NCBI GenBank assembly: GCA_029961005.1
Contig: JASBVW010000025.1
Location: forward strand, 1-10,780
Reading direction: 5' to 3'
From: Bacillota bacterium
GTDB taxonomy: Bacteria > Bacillota > UBA5301 > JASBVW01
Length of the DNA stretch: 10,780 nucleotides
Each line of letters starts with the position of its first letter. Position 1 is the first letter of the stretch. This document shows positions 1 to 7,205 of the stretch, piece by piece. Under the pieces are notes generated by a model. The model saw nothing but the letters and a program-made list of their open reading frames with translations. It ran no database searches and was not told the origin of the DNA. The position numbers were made by a program, and so were the translations under genes.

Positions 1-1041
1 CGCCGCCGGCGGCGCGGTTTTATCGCGCTTTTGAAGCTGGTGGAACTGGACCGCGGGGTGGTGCTCCCCCACGAGAAGACCCTGAGCGGACCGAAGCAGG
101 ACCGCCTGCGCCTGATGCGGGCCTGCCATGCCAACTTCAGCCAGGTCTTCGCCTTGTATGCGGATCCGGCGAGGCAGGGCGAGGCGGTGCTGGAGGAAGC
201 GGTGCGAAAGCTCCCCCCGCTGTACGACTTTGCGGACGAGGAGGGAGTGGCCCACCGCCTGTGGGCGGTGGAGGACTCTCAGACCATCGCTGCCCTGCAG
301 GAGCTGCTGCGGGAAAGGCCGGTCTACATCGCCGACGGCCACCATCGTTACGAGACAGCCCTTCTCTACCGGGATGAGCGCCGGCGCCAGGAGGGGACCG
401 CTGCGGGGCCGCAGCCCTATGACTACGTCATGATGATGTTCGTCAACCTGGACGGGGAGGGGCTGACCATCTTCCCCACCCATCGCCTGTTGAAAGGGTT
501 GGTGGGTCTGAAGCCGGGTGAATTTCTGGCGCGGGCGGAAGAGCACTTTCAGCGCCACCTCCTGCCTTTCCCGGAGGGGGAGGAAGGGCAGGAAGAGGCG
601 GTGGCGGCCTTTCTCCAGGTGCTGGCTCGGGAAGGCGAGAAGGTTCCCGCCCTGGGCGTGTACGCGGGGGGAGAGGAATTCCACCTCCTTTCCCTGCGGG
701 GGCCCCAGGTCCTGGAGGCTGAGCTGCCGCATCTGGCGCCGGCCCTGCGGGAACTGGACGTCACCGTCCTCCACGCCTTGCTGTTGGAGCGGATTTTAGG
801 GGTTACGGAAGAGGAGCAGCGGGAGCAGAAGTACATCACCTACACGCGGGATGCGGTGGAGGCGGTCCGGGCAGTAAGGGAGGGGCGGTATCAGCTGGCC
901 TTTCTCCTCAACCCCACCCGCGTGGAGCAGGTGAAGGCGGTGGCGGAAGCCGGGGAGACCATGCCGCAGAAGTCCACCTACTTTTACCCCAAGCTGATCA
1001 CGGGGTTGGTCATGAACTCGCTGGAGGGGTGGGGGGCGTAG
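1..1041 (+). CDS. DUF1015 family protein, 5'-truncated by window edge
   Basis: The frame is open from the first base to a TAG at 1039-1041, giving 346 visible codons. A TTG at 31 could be read as a start, but codons before it already fit the family (GFIALLKL runs into the TTG), so the true start lies upstream. From memory DUF1015 proteins are about 400-460 residues, so roughly the first fifth is missing. Family signatures seen, numbered from base 1: LPHEKT at about residues 22-27, the strongly conserved IADGHHRYETA at about 110-120, and a C-terminal segment ending MPQKSTYFYPKLITG. The HHRY stretch looks like a catalytic or metal-binding site, but the biochemical role is not established to my knowledge. 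In Firmicutes the family often lies beside serine biosynthesis genes, which is prior knowledge and cannot be tested here. The MATE gene starts 6 bases after the stop, so the two are probably co-transcribed. Family assignment is firm; function is unknown. Confidence 0.9.
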   Translation, partial: RRRRRGFIALLKLVELDRGVVLPHEKTLSGPKQDRLRLMRACHANFSQVFALYADPARQGEAVLEEAVRKLPPLYDFADEEGVAHRLWAVEDSQTIAALQELLRERPVYIADGHHRYETALLYRDERRRQEGTAAGPQPYDYVMMMFVNLDGEGLTIFPTHRLLKGLVGLKPGEFLARAEEHFQRHLLPFPEGEEGQEEAVAAFLQVLAREGEKVPALGVYAGGEEFHLLSLRGPQVLEAELPHLAPALRELDVTVLHALLLERILGVTEEEQREQKYITYTRDAVEAVRAVREGRYQLAFLLNPTRVEQVKAVAEAGETMPQKSTYFYPKLITGLVMNSLEGWGA

Positions 1042-1047
1042 AGGGGG

Positions 1048-2454
1048 ATGGCAAGCCCACTGGAGCCGGGAAGCGAGGGCGCGGGCGCGGCCGAGGGTGA
1101 AGCCGCGCCCGCCCGGTCTGTCACCCTAGCCCAAGTGCTGGCCCTGGCCTGGCCGGCCATCGGGGAGATGGTGCTGGTGATGATGGCCATCATCGCCGAT
1201 ACGGCCTTTGTGGCCAGGCTGGGGGCCCAGGCCCTCAGCGCCGTGGCGCTGGGCGGGCAGGTCCTCTTTTCCCTGGCCTTTTTCCTCGGCGGGGTGGGCG
1301 TAGGAGTCACGGTCCTGGTGGCGCGCGCCCGGGGTGCGGGAGAGGTGCGGCAGGCGCGCCGGGCAGCCGCCGAGGGAGTGCGCCTTTCGGTGCTCCTGGG
1401 CGGCGTACTGGCGGCTGTCGCCTTTGGGAGCGCGCCGGCGGTCTACCGCTGGGCGGGCCTGGGGCGGGAAGTGACAGCCCTGGGCCAGGTTTACCTGCGC
1501 ATTGCAGCCCTGGGCTCCTTCTTCTTTTTGCCCACCCTGGCCATCAACGGAGCCCTGCGGGGAGCCGGCAACACCAGGGCGGCCTTCGCAGCCACGGGGT
1601 TGACCAACTTGGTCAATATCGCAGGGGACTACCTTTTGATCTTTGGGATCGGGCCTTTCCCTCGTTTGGGCGTGGCAGGGGCGGCCTGGGCCCTGGTGCT
1701 GGGAGAGGCGGTGGGGCTGGGGGCGGCGGTGGTCTTCTGGCGGAGAGAGGAGGGCATCTGGCCGGGGCGCGACCTCTGGCGCAGCGATTGGCGGATGGCG
1801 GTCCTCCTGGCCCGGATAGGGCTGCCGGCCGGTCTGGAAACCCTAATCCTGGACGGGGCCAGGTCAGTCACTCTCTTTGCGGTGGCCCGGCTGGGAGCCG
1901 TGGCGGTGGCTGCACACCAAGTGGCGCTCTCAGTGGAGTCGCTGGCCTTTATGCCCGGCTACGGGCTGGCTATTGCCGCCAGCGTCCTGATGGGGGAGAG
2001 CCTGGGGTTGGGCTCGGAGGCCAGGGCCCGGTCGGCGGTGCGGCAGGCCTGGCGCCTGGCGGTGGGGTGGATGGCCCTCCTGGGCGGCGCCTTCCTGCTG
2101 GTGCCGCGCCTGTTGTTGGGGCTCTTTACCACTCAAAAAGAGGTGGTGGAGCTAGGGGCGAGTTGTCTCTTCTTTGCCGCCTTTACGGAGCCTTTCATCG
2201 GTTGGGCGGAGGTCATCAGCGGCGGCTTGCGCGGGGCCGGGGACACCCGCCCTCCTCTGCTGATCACGGCCGCTGGAGCCTGGCTGTGGCGGGTGCCCAT
2301 GACCTGGCTGGGGGTTGAGCTGTGGGGCTGGTCGCTTCCGGCTCTCTGGGCCGTGGTATTGGTGGAGTGGGTGGTCCGCGCCCTCTTGACCACGGCCTAT
2401 TACCGGACCGGCCGCTGGACCAGGAGCCTCGCCGCTCCGGGCGGAACCGGGTAA
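1048..2454 (+). CDS. MATE family multidrug/Na+ or H+ antiporter
   Basis: Predicted 468-residue integral membrane protein that should export cationic drugs or metabolites in exchange for Na+ or H+. It has about twelve hydrophobic segments in two related halves, the usual MATE design and length. Seen directly: the first-helix pattern around residues 34-62 (WPAIGEMVLVMMAIIADTAF, with an Asp at 51), and the duplicated family signature GALRGAGNTR at 168-177 matched in the second half by GGLRGAGDTR at 392-401. The N-terminal ~22 residues are a polar, Ala/Gly/Glu-rich extension before the first helix. Start ATG 1048 is preceded by a G-rich stretch (GAGGGGG, 1041-1047) that touches the start codon, so ribosome-binding spacing is tight. 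Translation may be coupled to the upstream DUF1015 gene, whose stop is 6 bases away. The TAA at 2452-2454 leaves 5 bp to the convergent methyltransferase. Substrate cannot be told; subfamily (DinF-like or NorM-like) was not resolved. Confidence 0.93.
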   Translation: MASPLEPGSEGAGAAEGEAAPARSVTLAQVLALAWPAIGEMVLVMMAIIADTAFVARLGAQALSAVALGGQVLFSLAFFLGGVGVGVTVLVARARGAGEVRQARRAAAEGVRLSVLLGGVLAAVAFGSAPAVYRWAGLGREVTALGQVYLRIAALGSFFFLPTLAINGALRGAGNTRAAFAATGLTNLVNIAGDYLLIFGIGPFPRLGVAGAAWALVLGEAVGLGAAVVFWRREEGIWPGRDLWRSDWRMAVLLARIGLPAGLETLILDGARSVTLFAVARLGAVAVAAHQVALSVESLAFMPGYGLAIAASVLMGESLGLGSEARARSAVRQAWRLAVGWMALLGGAFLLVPRLLLGLFTTQKEVVELGASCLFFAAFTEPFIGWAEVISGGLRGAGDTRPPLLITAAGAWLWRVPMTWLGVELWGWSLPALWAVVLVEWVVRALLTTAYYRTGRWTRSLAAPGGTG

Positions 2455-2459
2455 GAGAC

Positions 2460-3140
2460 CTATTCCTGCCCCGGCGGAGCGGGGGTTGCGGCGGGAAGCG
2501 GCTTGGTGGCGGTGAGGATCTGGAGGAAGCCGCCAAAACCCACGTCCTGCTGCACGGGGCCAAAACCCAGCGCCTTCAGAACGGCGGGCAAATCCTCTCG
2601 CACCATCTCCCAGGCGTTTTCCGTCTCCAAAAGCATGTAGAGGCGAAAAAGGGCCCGCTTCAGCCGGCCCGGAGGATAGTGGAGATCCGCGATGATGAGG
2701 CGCCCGCCCGGCTGCAGGACGCGATAGGCTTCGGCCAGGACATTCCTCCGCCCCCGGGCGGTCAGCTCGTGTAGGGCCAGGGTGATGGTCACCCGGTGGA
2801 AGCGGTCGGAGGGCAAGGGGAGCTCCTCGGCGTTGGCGTGGAGGAAGGCGGCGTTGGACGCCCGCACCTTGCGCCGGGCTGCGGCCAGCATGGCTTCGGA
2901 GAAGTCTACCCCGACCACTTCGCCGGCCGCACCCACCTCCTCCGCCAGGAGGCCGGCCAGGGTGCCGGTGCCGCAGCAGAGGTCTAACACGCGCTGGCCC
3001 GGCTCCACGGAAGCCGCAGCCAGCACGGCCCGGCGCAGCCTCATCTCTCCCCCTGCCGGCAACAGGGCCAGGGCCACCAGGTGGTCGTAAAAGGGGGCCA
3101 TCCGGTGGCAGCCGGTGCGATAATAACCGCTGGTGGACAT
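2460..3140 (-). CDS. Class I SAM-dependent methyltransferase, UbiE-like
   Basis: Predicted 226-residue soluble methyltransferase of the UbiE/MenG-like group. It shows SAM motif I VLDLCCGTGT at residues 51-60, the acidic residue ending strand 2 (D79 in VVGVDFSEAM), NAEELPLP at 103-110 before the motif II strand, and LQPGGRLIIADL at 142-153. The N-terminal RMAPFYDHL (13-21) is typical of UbiE-like relatives. The residues that would mark a true demethylmenaquinone methyltransferase were not recognised, so quinone methylation is only one possibility. The C-terminus is a short Pro/Ala tail. Start ATG (complement of 3138-3140) has GAGG about 7 bases upstream. It is the only minus-strand gene here, convergent with the MATE gene and divergent from the kinase operon, so it is probably its own transcription unit. 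Substrate unknown. Confidence 0.88.
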   Translation of the reverse strand: MSTSGYYRTGCHRMAPFYDHLVALALLPAGGEMRLRRAVLAAASVEPGQRVLDLCCGTGTLAGLLAEEVGAAGEVVGVDFSEAMLAAARRKVRASNAAFLHANAEELPLPSDRFHRVTITLALHELTARGRRNVLAEAYRVLQPGGRLIIADLHYPPGRLKRALFRLYMLLETENAWEMVREDLPAVLKALGFGPVQQDVGFGGFLQILTATKPLPAATPAPPGQE

Positions 3141-3161
3141 TTTTTCGCCTCGCTATACTCA

Positions 3162-3208
3162 ATCATACCACACCATCGTGCCACATTAAAACAAGGGAGA
3201 TCATACCA
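3162..3208 (-). promoter_or_regulatory. Two copies of an extended -10 element (TGGTATGAT) upstream of the methyltransferase gene
   Basis: On the minus strand TGGTATGAT occurs at 3170-3162 and again at 3208-3200, as exact 9 bp direct repeats 38 bases apart. Each reads as an extended -10 (TGn followed by TATGAT, 5 of 6 to TATAAT). The gene-proximal copy has a poor -35 (TTTAAT, 17-base spacer) and would give a leader of about 15 bases before the methyltransferase ATG. The distal copy has no recognisable -35. They could be tandem promoters, or the repeat could be an operator. No good sigma-70 promoter was found for the + strand kinase operon in the same 99 bases; TATACT at 3154-3159 is the best -10-like match but lacks a properly spaced -35. 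Confidence 0.4.
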
Positions 3209-3239
3209 GCGTGGAGAATACACTTCCTTATGAGTTTGA

Positions 3240-5153
3240 GTGGAGAAAGGCACTTCCAACCAGGTGAGCTGGGTGTTGGCAAAAGTGCGCAGCTTGCGCC
3301 AAAAGATCCTTTTGGTTTACTTAATCCCGGTTCTACTCAGCGCTGCTGTAGGGGCCTGGGCCATTTATAACTTTCTGTTGCTGAACCGGGTGCTGACGGC
3401 GATAACCAGGGAGAACTACCTGAGCGTTCTGGCGGCTGAGAACATGGTAGGTTCCTTGGAGCGCCAGGATAGCGCGGAGTTGTTGCTGCTTTTAGGGGAG
3501 GTGCGGGGAGGCAGCGATATCTACCAGCTGGGGCAAGCGGATTTTTCGTCCTGGTTGCGACGCGCAGAGCAAAACGTCACCCTTCCCGGGGAAGGCGAAG
3601 TGGTGCGGCGGATTAAGGAAAAGCACGAAGAATACGACCTGCTTTTCCGCCGCCTCCACGACCTGGTAGTGGCAGGGGAGGCCGAACAGGCCCGTCAGCT
3701 TTACTTGGCCCGCATAGAGCCGCTCTTCAAAGAGCTCCGCGGCCGGTTGCAGGAACTCTTGGAGATGAACCACCGGGCTCTCATGGAGGGCAACCAGAGG
3801 TCCCGCAACACCGCCCGGCGGGCCATCTTTTCCACGGTCGGCTTTGCGAGCGGGGCCATCCTGATCGGAGTTCTCTTGGGGCTGGGAGTCTCAGGGGCGG
3901 TGGTCAGGCCTACGGTGCGCCTCACTGAAGCGGTGCGGCGCCTAGGGGAGGGCTCTGCCCAGGGAATGGCGGAGATCACCTCGAACGACAAGATTGGGGA
4001 GCTAGCTGCCGAGTTTAACCGGATGGTGGCCAGACTGCGCGCCTACCAAGAGGACGTAAACAGCAGGATCACCGCTGAACAGGAAAAGGCTGCCACCATC
4101 TTAGAAGTCATCGACGACGGCGTGATCCTGACCGACGAGCGCGAACAGGTAGTCGGGCTGAACCCTGCGGCCGAGTACATCCTCGGGCTGAAGAGCGATG
4201 AAGCCAAAGGTAAGAGCATCTTTTGGGTGACCAGGCAGCCCGTAGTGGCGGAGATGGTGCGAGAAGTCATGGCCCGCGGCCGGGTGGCGCACAACCGGAC
4301 CATCAGCCTAAACCTGGAGGGTGAGGAGCACTTTTTTGACGTGGAGGTGGCGCTCCTGAGAGGCGGCCCCGGGGAGGCGGCGCCAGAGGGCCGGGGCGCG
4401 GTGGTCCTGCTCAAGGATGTGACCTATTTTAAGCGGCTGGAGCGGATGAAGTCCGACTTTCTCTCGGATGTTTCCCACGAGCTCCGCACCCCTCTCACCT
4501 CCATCAGCATGGGACTGGGCCTTTTGAGCGAAAGCAAGTTACTGGCCGGCGCCCAGCGCGAGAGCCAGCTTTTGGCTACAGTGCAGGAGGAGGTCTCTCG
4601 GCTGACGCAACTGGTAGAGGAACTTTTGGCGCTGTCGCGGTTTGAGGCGGGCAGGGTACAGCTAAAACTCCAAAGCCTCTCCCTGGCGGAGTTCTTGCAG
4701 CGCGTGGCAGCCCCGTTCCAGCCCCAGGCGGAAGCCCAGGGTGTGGAGTTGCGGCTGGACCTTCCCGAAGACTTGCCCGCGCTCAAGGCGGATCCCGAGA
4801 AGCTCCGCTCAGTGGTGGCCAATTTGCTCGTCAATGCGCTCCGCTACACGCCGGCTGGCGGGAGGATCAGCGTCGGCGCGCGGGCCAAAGGCGGTGAGGT
4901 GACGATCTCGGTTTCAGATACGGGGCCCGGCATCCCCGCGGCCCTGCGGGAGAAGATCTTCGATCGCTTCTTCCAGATCGGGGAAAGGCCGGGGGGGCAG
5001 GCGGGGTTGGGCTTGGCCATCGCGCGGGAGATTGTGCGCCTGCACGGGGGCCGCATCTGGGTGGAGAGTGAGGAGGGCAAGGGCGCTACTTTTTCTTTTA
5101 CCCTCCCTCTCACCGGTCCCCGGGGCGAGGCTCATACAGAAAGGAGCGGGTGA
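3240..5153 (+). CDS. Membrane sensor histidine kinase (HAMP-PAS-HisKA-HATPase)
   Basis: Predicted 637-residue two-component sensor kinase. Order seen: cytoplasmic N-terminus; TM1 about 24-47; an extracytoplasmic, helix-rich region about 48-195 resembling four-helix-bundle sensor modules; TM2 about 196-222; HAMP about 223-272; PAS about 280-395 (DDGVILTD, NPAAEYILGL); HisKA with phosphoacceptor H413 in DVSHELRTPLTSI; HATPase_c with N box NLLVNALRYTP (528-538), G1 DTGPGIP (560-566), F box IFDRFF (573-578) and G2 around GLGLAIA (589-595). All catalytic boxes look intact. The layout is like KinB/PhoR/NtrY-type kinases; the stimulus is unknown. GTG 3240 is the longest start but has no clear ribosome-binding site. 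TTG 3276, preceded by AGGTGAG at 3262-3268 with 7-base spacing, would start MAKVRSLRQKILL just before TM1 and is a serious alternative. The stop is 4 bases before the response regulator, the likely cognate partner. Confidence 0.93.
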   Translation: MEKGTSNQVSWVLAKVRSLRQKILLVYLIPVLLSAAVGAWAIYNFLLLNRVLTAITRENYLSVLAAENMVGSLERQDSAELLLLLGEVRGGSDIYQLGQADFSSWLRRAEQNVTLPGEGEVVRRIKEKHEEYDLLFRRLHDLVVAGEAEQARQLYLARIEPLFKELRGRLQELLEMNHRALMEGNQRSRNTARRAIFSTVGFASGAILIGVLLGLGVSGAVVRPTVRLTEAVRRLGEGSAQGMAEITSNDKIGELAAEFNRMVARLRAYQEDVNSRITAEQEKAATILEVIDDGVILTDEREQVVGLNPAAEYILGLKSDEAKGKSIFWVTRQPVVAEMVREVMARGRVAHNRTISLNLEGEEHFFDVEVALLRGGPGEAAPEGRGAVVLLKDVTYFKRLERMKSDFLSDVSHELRTPLTSISMGLGLLSESKLLAGAQRESQLLATVQEEVSRLTQLVEELLALSRFEAGRVQLKLQSLSLAEFLQRVAAPFQPQAEAQGVELRLDLPEDLPALKADPEKLRSVVANLLVNALRYTPAGGRISVGARAKGGEVTISVSDTGPGIPAALREKIFDRFFQIGERPGGQAGLGLAIAREIVRLHGGRIWVESEEGKGATFSFTLPLTGPRGEAHTERSG

Positions 5154-5157
5154 GGTT

Positions 5158-5865
5158 GTGAAAGAGAAGATCCTGGTGGTAGATGACGATAAGAACATCC
5201 GATTGCTTCTCACTCAGTGCCTGGAGGAGGCGGGCTACCAGGTGGTCCCGGCCGTGGACGGGCAGCACGCCCTGAAAAAGGCGGAGGAAGAGCGTTTTGA
5301 CCTGGTGATGCTGGACATGAAGCTGCCCGACCTGGACGGGCTGCAGGTCTTAAAGCGGTTAAGGGCGGCCAACCCGGGGCAGTTGGTCATCATCATCACC
5401 GCCCACGGCACCATCGAAACGGCCGTGGAGGCCATGAAACTGGGAGCCGTGGATTACCTGCAAAAGCCTTTTACGCCTGAGGAGATCCGGAGCATAGTCT
5501 ATCATACCCTGGCTAAAAAGGCCGTTCCCCAGGCGGAGGGGTGTGCCGGCTTTGAGGAGTGCGTCGAGGAGGCGCGGGTGCAACTGAAGGAAAACCAGTT
5601 GGAAAAGGCGCTGGCCTTGCTGCGCCGGGCGGTGACCCTCAATCCTGAGCGGCCGGAGCCCTTTAACCTCCTGGGAGCAGTGGACGAGCTGCGGGGCAAC
5701 TTGGACGCAGCCCGGCGCATGTACAGGGTGGCCTTAGCCTTGGATCCGACCTACAAGCCGGCGGAGCTGAACCTGGACCGGGTGACCCGGTGGAAGTACG
5801 AGCTGAAGAAGATCTACCTGGGAGAGGCAGGGGAAGAAGAGGAAGCTCCGGCGGGAGAGGAGTGA
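5158..5865 (+). CDS. Response regulator: receiver domain fused to TPR repeats, no DNA-binding domain
   Basis: Predicted 235-residue regulator. The start chosen is GTG 5158, giving MKEKILVVDDDKN, four bases after the kinase stop, with AGGAG at 5142-5146 inside the end of the kinase gene. An in-frame extension back to 5032 would overlap the kinase catalytic domain and is not part of the receiver fold. The receiver (1-120) has the acidic pocket D9-D11, phosphoacceptor D53, T81 and K103 in the KPF motif, all as expected for an active receiver. Instead of a helix-turn-helix or AAA+ output, the remainder holds about two TPR repeats (about 133-166 and 167-200, with NPERPEPFNLLG and ALALDPTYKPAEL), then a basic-aromatic helix and an acidic tail. 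TPRs bind proteins, so output by protein contact is likely. Adjacent TrkA/TrkH genes suggest potassium transport as the target, which is inference. Confidence 0.9.
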   Translation: MKEKILVVDDDKNIRLLLTQCLEEAGYQVVPAVDGQHALKKAEEERFDLVMLDMKLPDLDGLQVLKRLRAANPGQLVIIITAHGTIETAVEAMKLGAVDYLQKPFTPEEIRSIVYHTLAKKAVPQAEGCAGFEECVEEARVQLKENQLEKALALLRRAVTLNPERPEPFNLLGAVDELRGNLDAARRMYRVALALDPTYKPAELNLDRVTRWKYELKKIYLGEAGEEEEAPAGEE

Positions 5866-5871
5866 CCTGGT

Positions 5872-6528
5872 TTGCTGATAGTGGTGGTAGGGTGCGGGCG
5901 CGTAGGGGCCAGGCTCGCGACGCGCCTGGCTGATGAGGGGCACGACGTGGTGGTGGTGGACCAGGATGCGGCGGCCTTTGCCAACCTGGGGGCTACCTTT
6001 AACGGCCTCACCGTGGCGGGGACCGGCATCGACCAGGACGTGCTAAAAAAGGCAGGGATAGAGCGGGCGGATGCCTTTGCCGCCGTGACCAGCAACGACA
6101 GCGTGAACTGCATGGCGGCCCAGGTGGCGCAGGAGATCTTCGGTGTGCCGCGGGTGGTGGCCCGGGTGAACGAACCCAGATATGAATCCGTCCTGGAGGG
6201 GACGGGGATCTTGGCTGTCTGCCCGGCCGAGCTGGGCGTGGCGGCCCTGAAGGGCATGCTCCTGGCGGAAGGGGTGCAGGTCAGACAGGCGCTGGGGGCG
6301 GGAGAGGTTCTGTTGGCCGACCTGGTGCTGGACGAGCAGTGGAAGGGGCGCCCGGTGACCGAGCTGGAGATCCCGGGCAAGCTCAAGGTCTGCGCCGTGA
6401 TCCGGGAGGGGAGGGCCAGGGTGGCGGAGCCGGATCTTTTAGGCCAGCCCGGCGATGTGGTGGTGGTGAGCGTGCGCCTAGACGCCTTTGAGTTTCTGGA
6501 CCTGAAGCGAGGAGGGGACCGCCTATGA
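5872..6528 (+). CDS. TrkA/KtrA-type potassium channel regulator (RCK), first copy
   Basis: Predicted 218-residue cytosolic gating subunit for a Trk/Ktr potassium transporter. The N-terminal RCK_N Rossmann fold shows GCGRVG at residues 7-12 and an acidic D30 ending strand 2 (VVVVDQD), the arrangement that prefers NAD(H). VVARVNEPRYESVL near 103-116 is characteristic of TrkA. The C-terminal ~80 residues (about 135-215, ending PGDVVVVSV) form an RCK_C (TrkA_C) ligand domain, which in some Firmicutes relatives binds cyclic di-AMP; binding here is not shown. Length fits single-unit TrkA/KtrA rather than the double-length E. coli TrkA. The start is TTG 5872, with GGAG about 10 bases upstream at 5857-5862, six bases after the regulator stop. 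Its TGA overlaps the next gene's ATG (ATGA at 6525-6528), implying coupled translation. Confidence 0.92.
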   Translation: MLIVVVGCGRVGARLATRLADEGHDVVVVDQDAAAFANLGATFNGLTVAGTGIDQDVLKKAGIERADAFAAVTSNDSVNCMAAQVAQEIFGVPRVVARVNEPRYESVLEGTGILAVCPAELGVAALKGMLLAEGVQVRQALGAGEVLLADLVLDEQWKGRPVTELEIPGKLKVCAVIREGRARVAEPDLLGQPGDVVVVSVRLDAFEFLDLKRGGDRL

Positions 6529-7202
6529 GGATCGTGGTGGTGGGGGCGGGCAAGGTGGGCTACTACCTCATCAAGACCCTCCTCGACCGGGGCCATGAGG
6601 TCTCCTTTGTGGAGAGGGATGGAGGGCGATGCCGGCGCCTGGCGGAGGAGCTGGACATTTTAGCCGTCAACGGCGATGGGACCGATCTGGCTACCCTGGT
6701 GGACGCTGGGGCGGACGAGGCTGAGGTCGTAGCGGCCGTGACGGGGAGGGACGAGGTCAACCTGGTGGTCTGCCAGTTGGCCAAGAAAAGGCTGAAGACC
6801 AAGAAGGTGGTGGCCCGGGTCAACAACCCCAAAAACCGGGAGGTCCTGCAGCGCTTGGGCGTAGACATTGCCGTTTCCGGGACTGCGCTGATCGCCGACG
6901 CCATCGAAGAAGAGATCCTCTGGCAGAACATGCGCACCCTCCTTCGGCTCCGCCACAGGAATCTCTCTCTTTTGGAAGTGGAGCTGCCGGAGTCCTCACC
7001 CGCCGAGGGCCGGGCGGTCAGGGATCTAGCCCCCGCCTTGCCCCCGGGGTGTATCCTGGTGGCCCTGGTGCGGGGGGAGGAGGTGCTGCTCCCGCGCGGT
7101 TCCACTGTGCTGGCGGCAGGGGACGTGGTGGTGGCCCTGGTGCAGGAAGGCGCAGAGGAGGCCCTGCGCCGGGTGCTGCAAGGACTGGAGAGGAGGGGGT
7201 AG
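6525..7202 (+). CDS. TrkA/KtrA-type potassium channel regulator (RCK), second copy
   Basis: Predicted 225-residue RCK protein, paralogous to the preceding gene. RCK_N has GAGKVG at 7-12 and E30 ending strand 2 (SFVERD), followed by NGDGTD and VVARVNNPKNREVL, all typical of TrkA. The C-terminal ~80 residues (about 140-215, with LPRGSTVLAAGDVVVAL) form RCK_C. The two proteins keep the fold but differ widely in sequence, including the dinucleotide-site acidic residue (D in the first, E in the second), so they are not a recent duplication. E. coli TrkA is a single chain of two such units; the 4-base overlap here suggests the split equivalent, possibly forming a mixed ring beneath TrkH. The start ATG 6525 has GGAGGGG about 7 bases upstream. 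A 43-residue membrane protein gene begins 3 bases after the stop. Confidence 0.92.
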   Translation: MRIVVVGAGKVGYYLIKTLLDRGHEVSFVERDGGRCRRLAEELDILAVNGDGTDLATLVDAGADEAEVVAAVTGRDEVNLVVCQLAKKRLKTKKVVARVNNPKNREVLQRLGVDIAVSGTALIADAIEEEILWQNMRTLLRLRHRNLSLLEVELPESSPAEGRAVRDLAPALPPGCILVALVRGEEVLLPRGSTVLAAGDVVVALVQEGAEEALRRVLQGLERRG

Positions 7203-7205
7203 GAA

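Noticed and set aside
1..15. GC palindrome at the window start (CGCCGCCGGCGGCG)
   Set aside because: It reads as five arginine codons in the DUF1015 frame, has no flanking repeat and is too short to support a separate element.
1788..2318. Plus-strand 176-codon frame within the MATE gene
   Set aside because: Gly/Pro/Arg-rich and out of frame with well-supported MATE helices and signature motifs.
2152..3162. Long minus-strand open frame (336 codons) covering the methyltransferase gene and the end of the MATE gene
   Set aside because: Its translation is Pro/Arg/Gly-rich with no recognisable motif, while the frame at 2460-3140 gives a clear SAM methyltransferase. It is a GC-driven shadow.
5032..5157. 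N-terminal extension of the response regulator upstream of GTG 5158
   Set aside because: It would lie inside the kinase catalytic domain, and the receiver fold starts exactly at the residue after GTG 5158.
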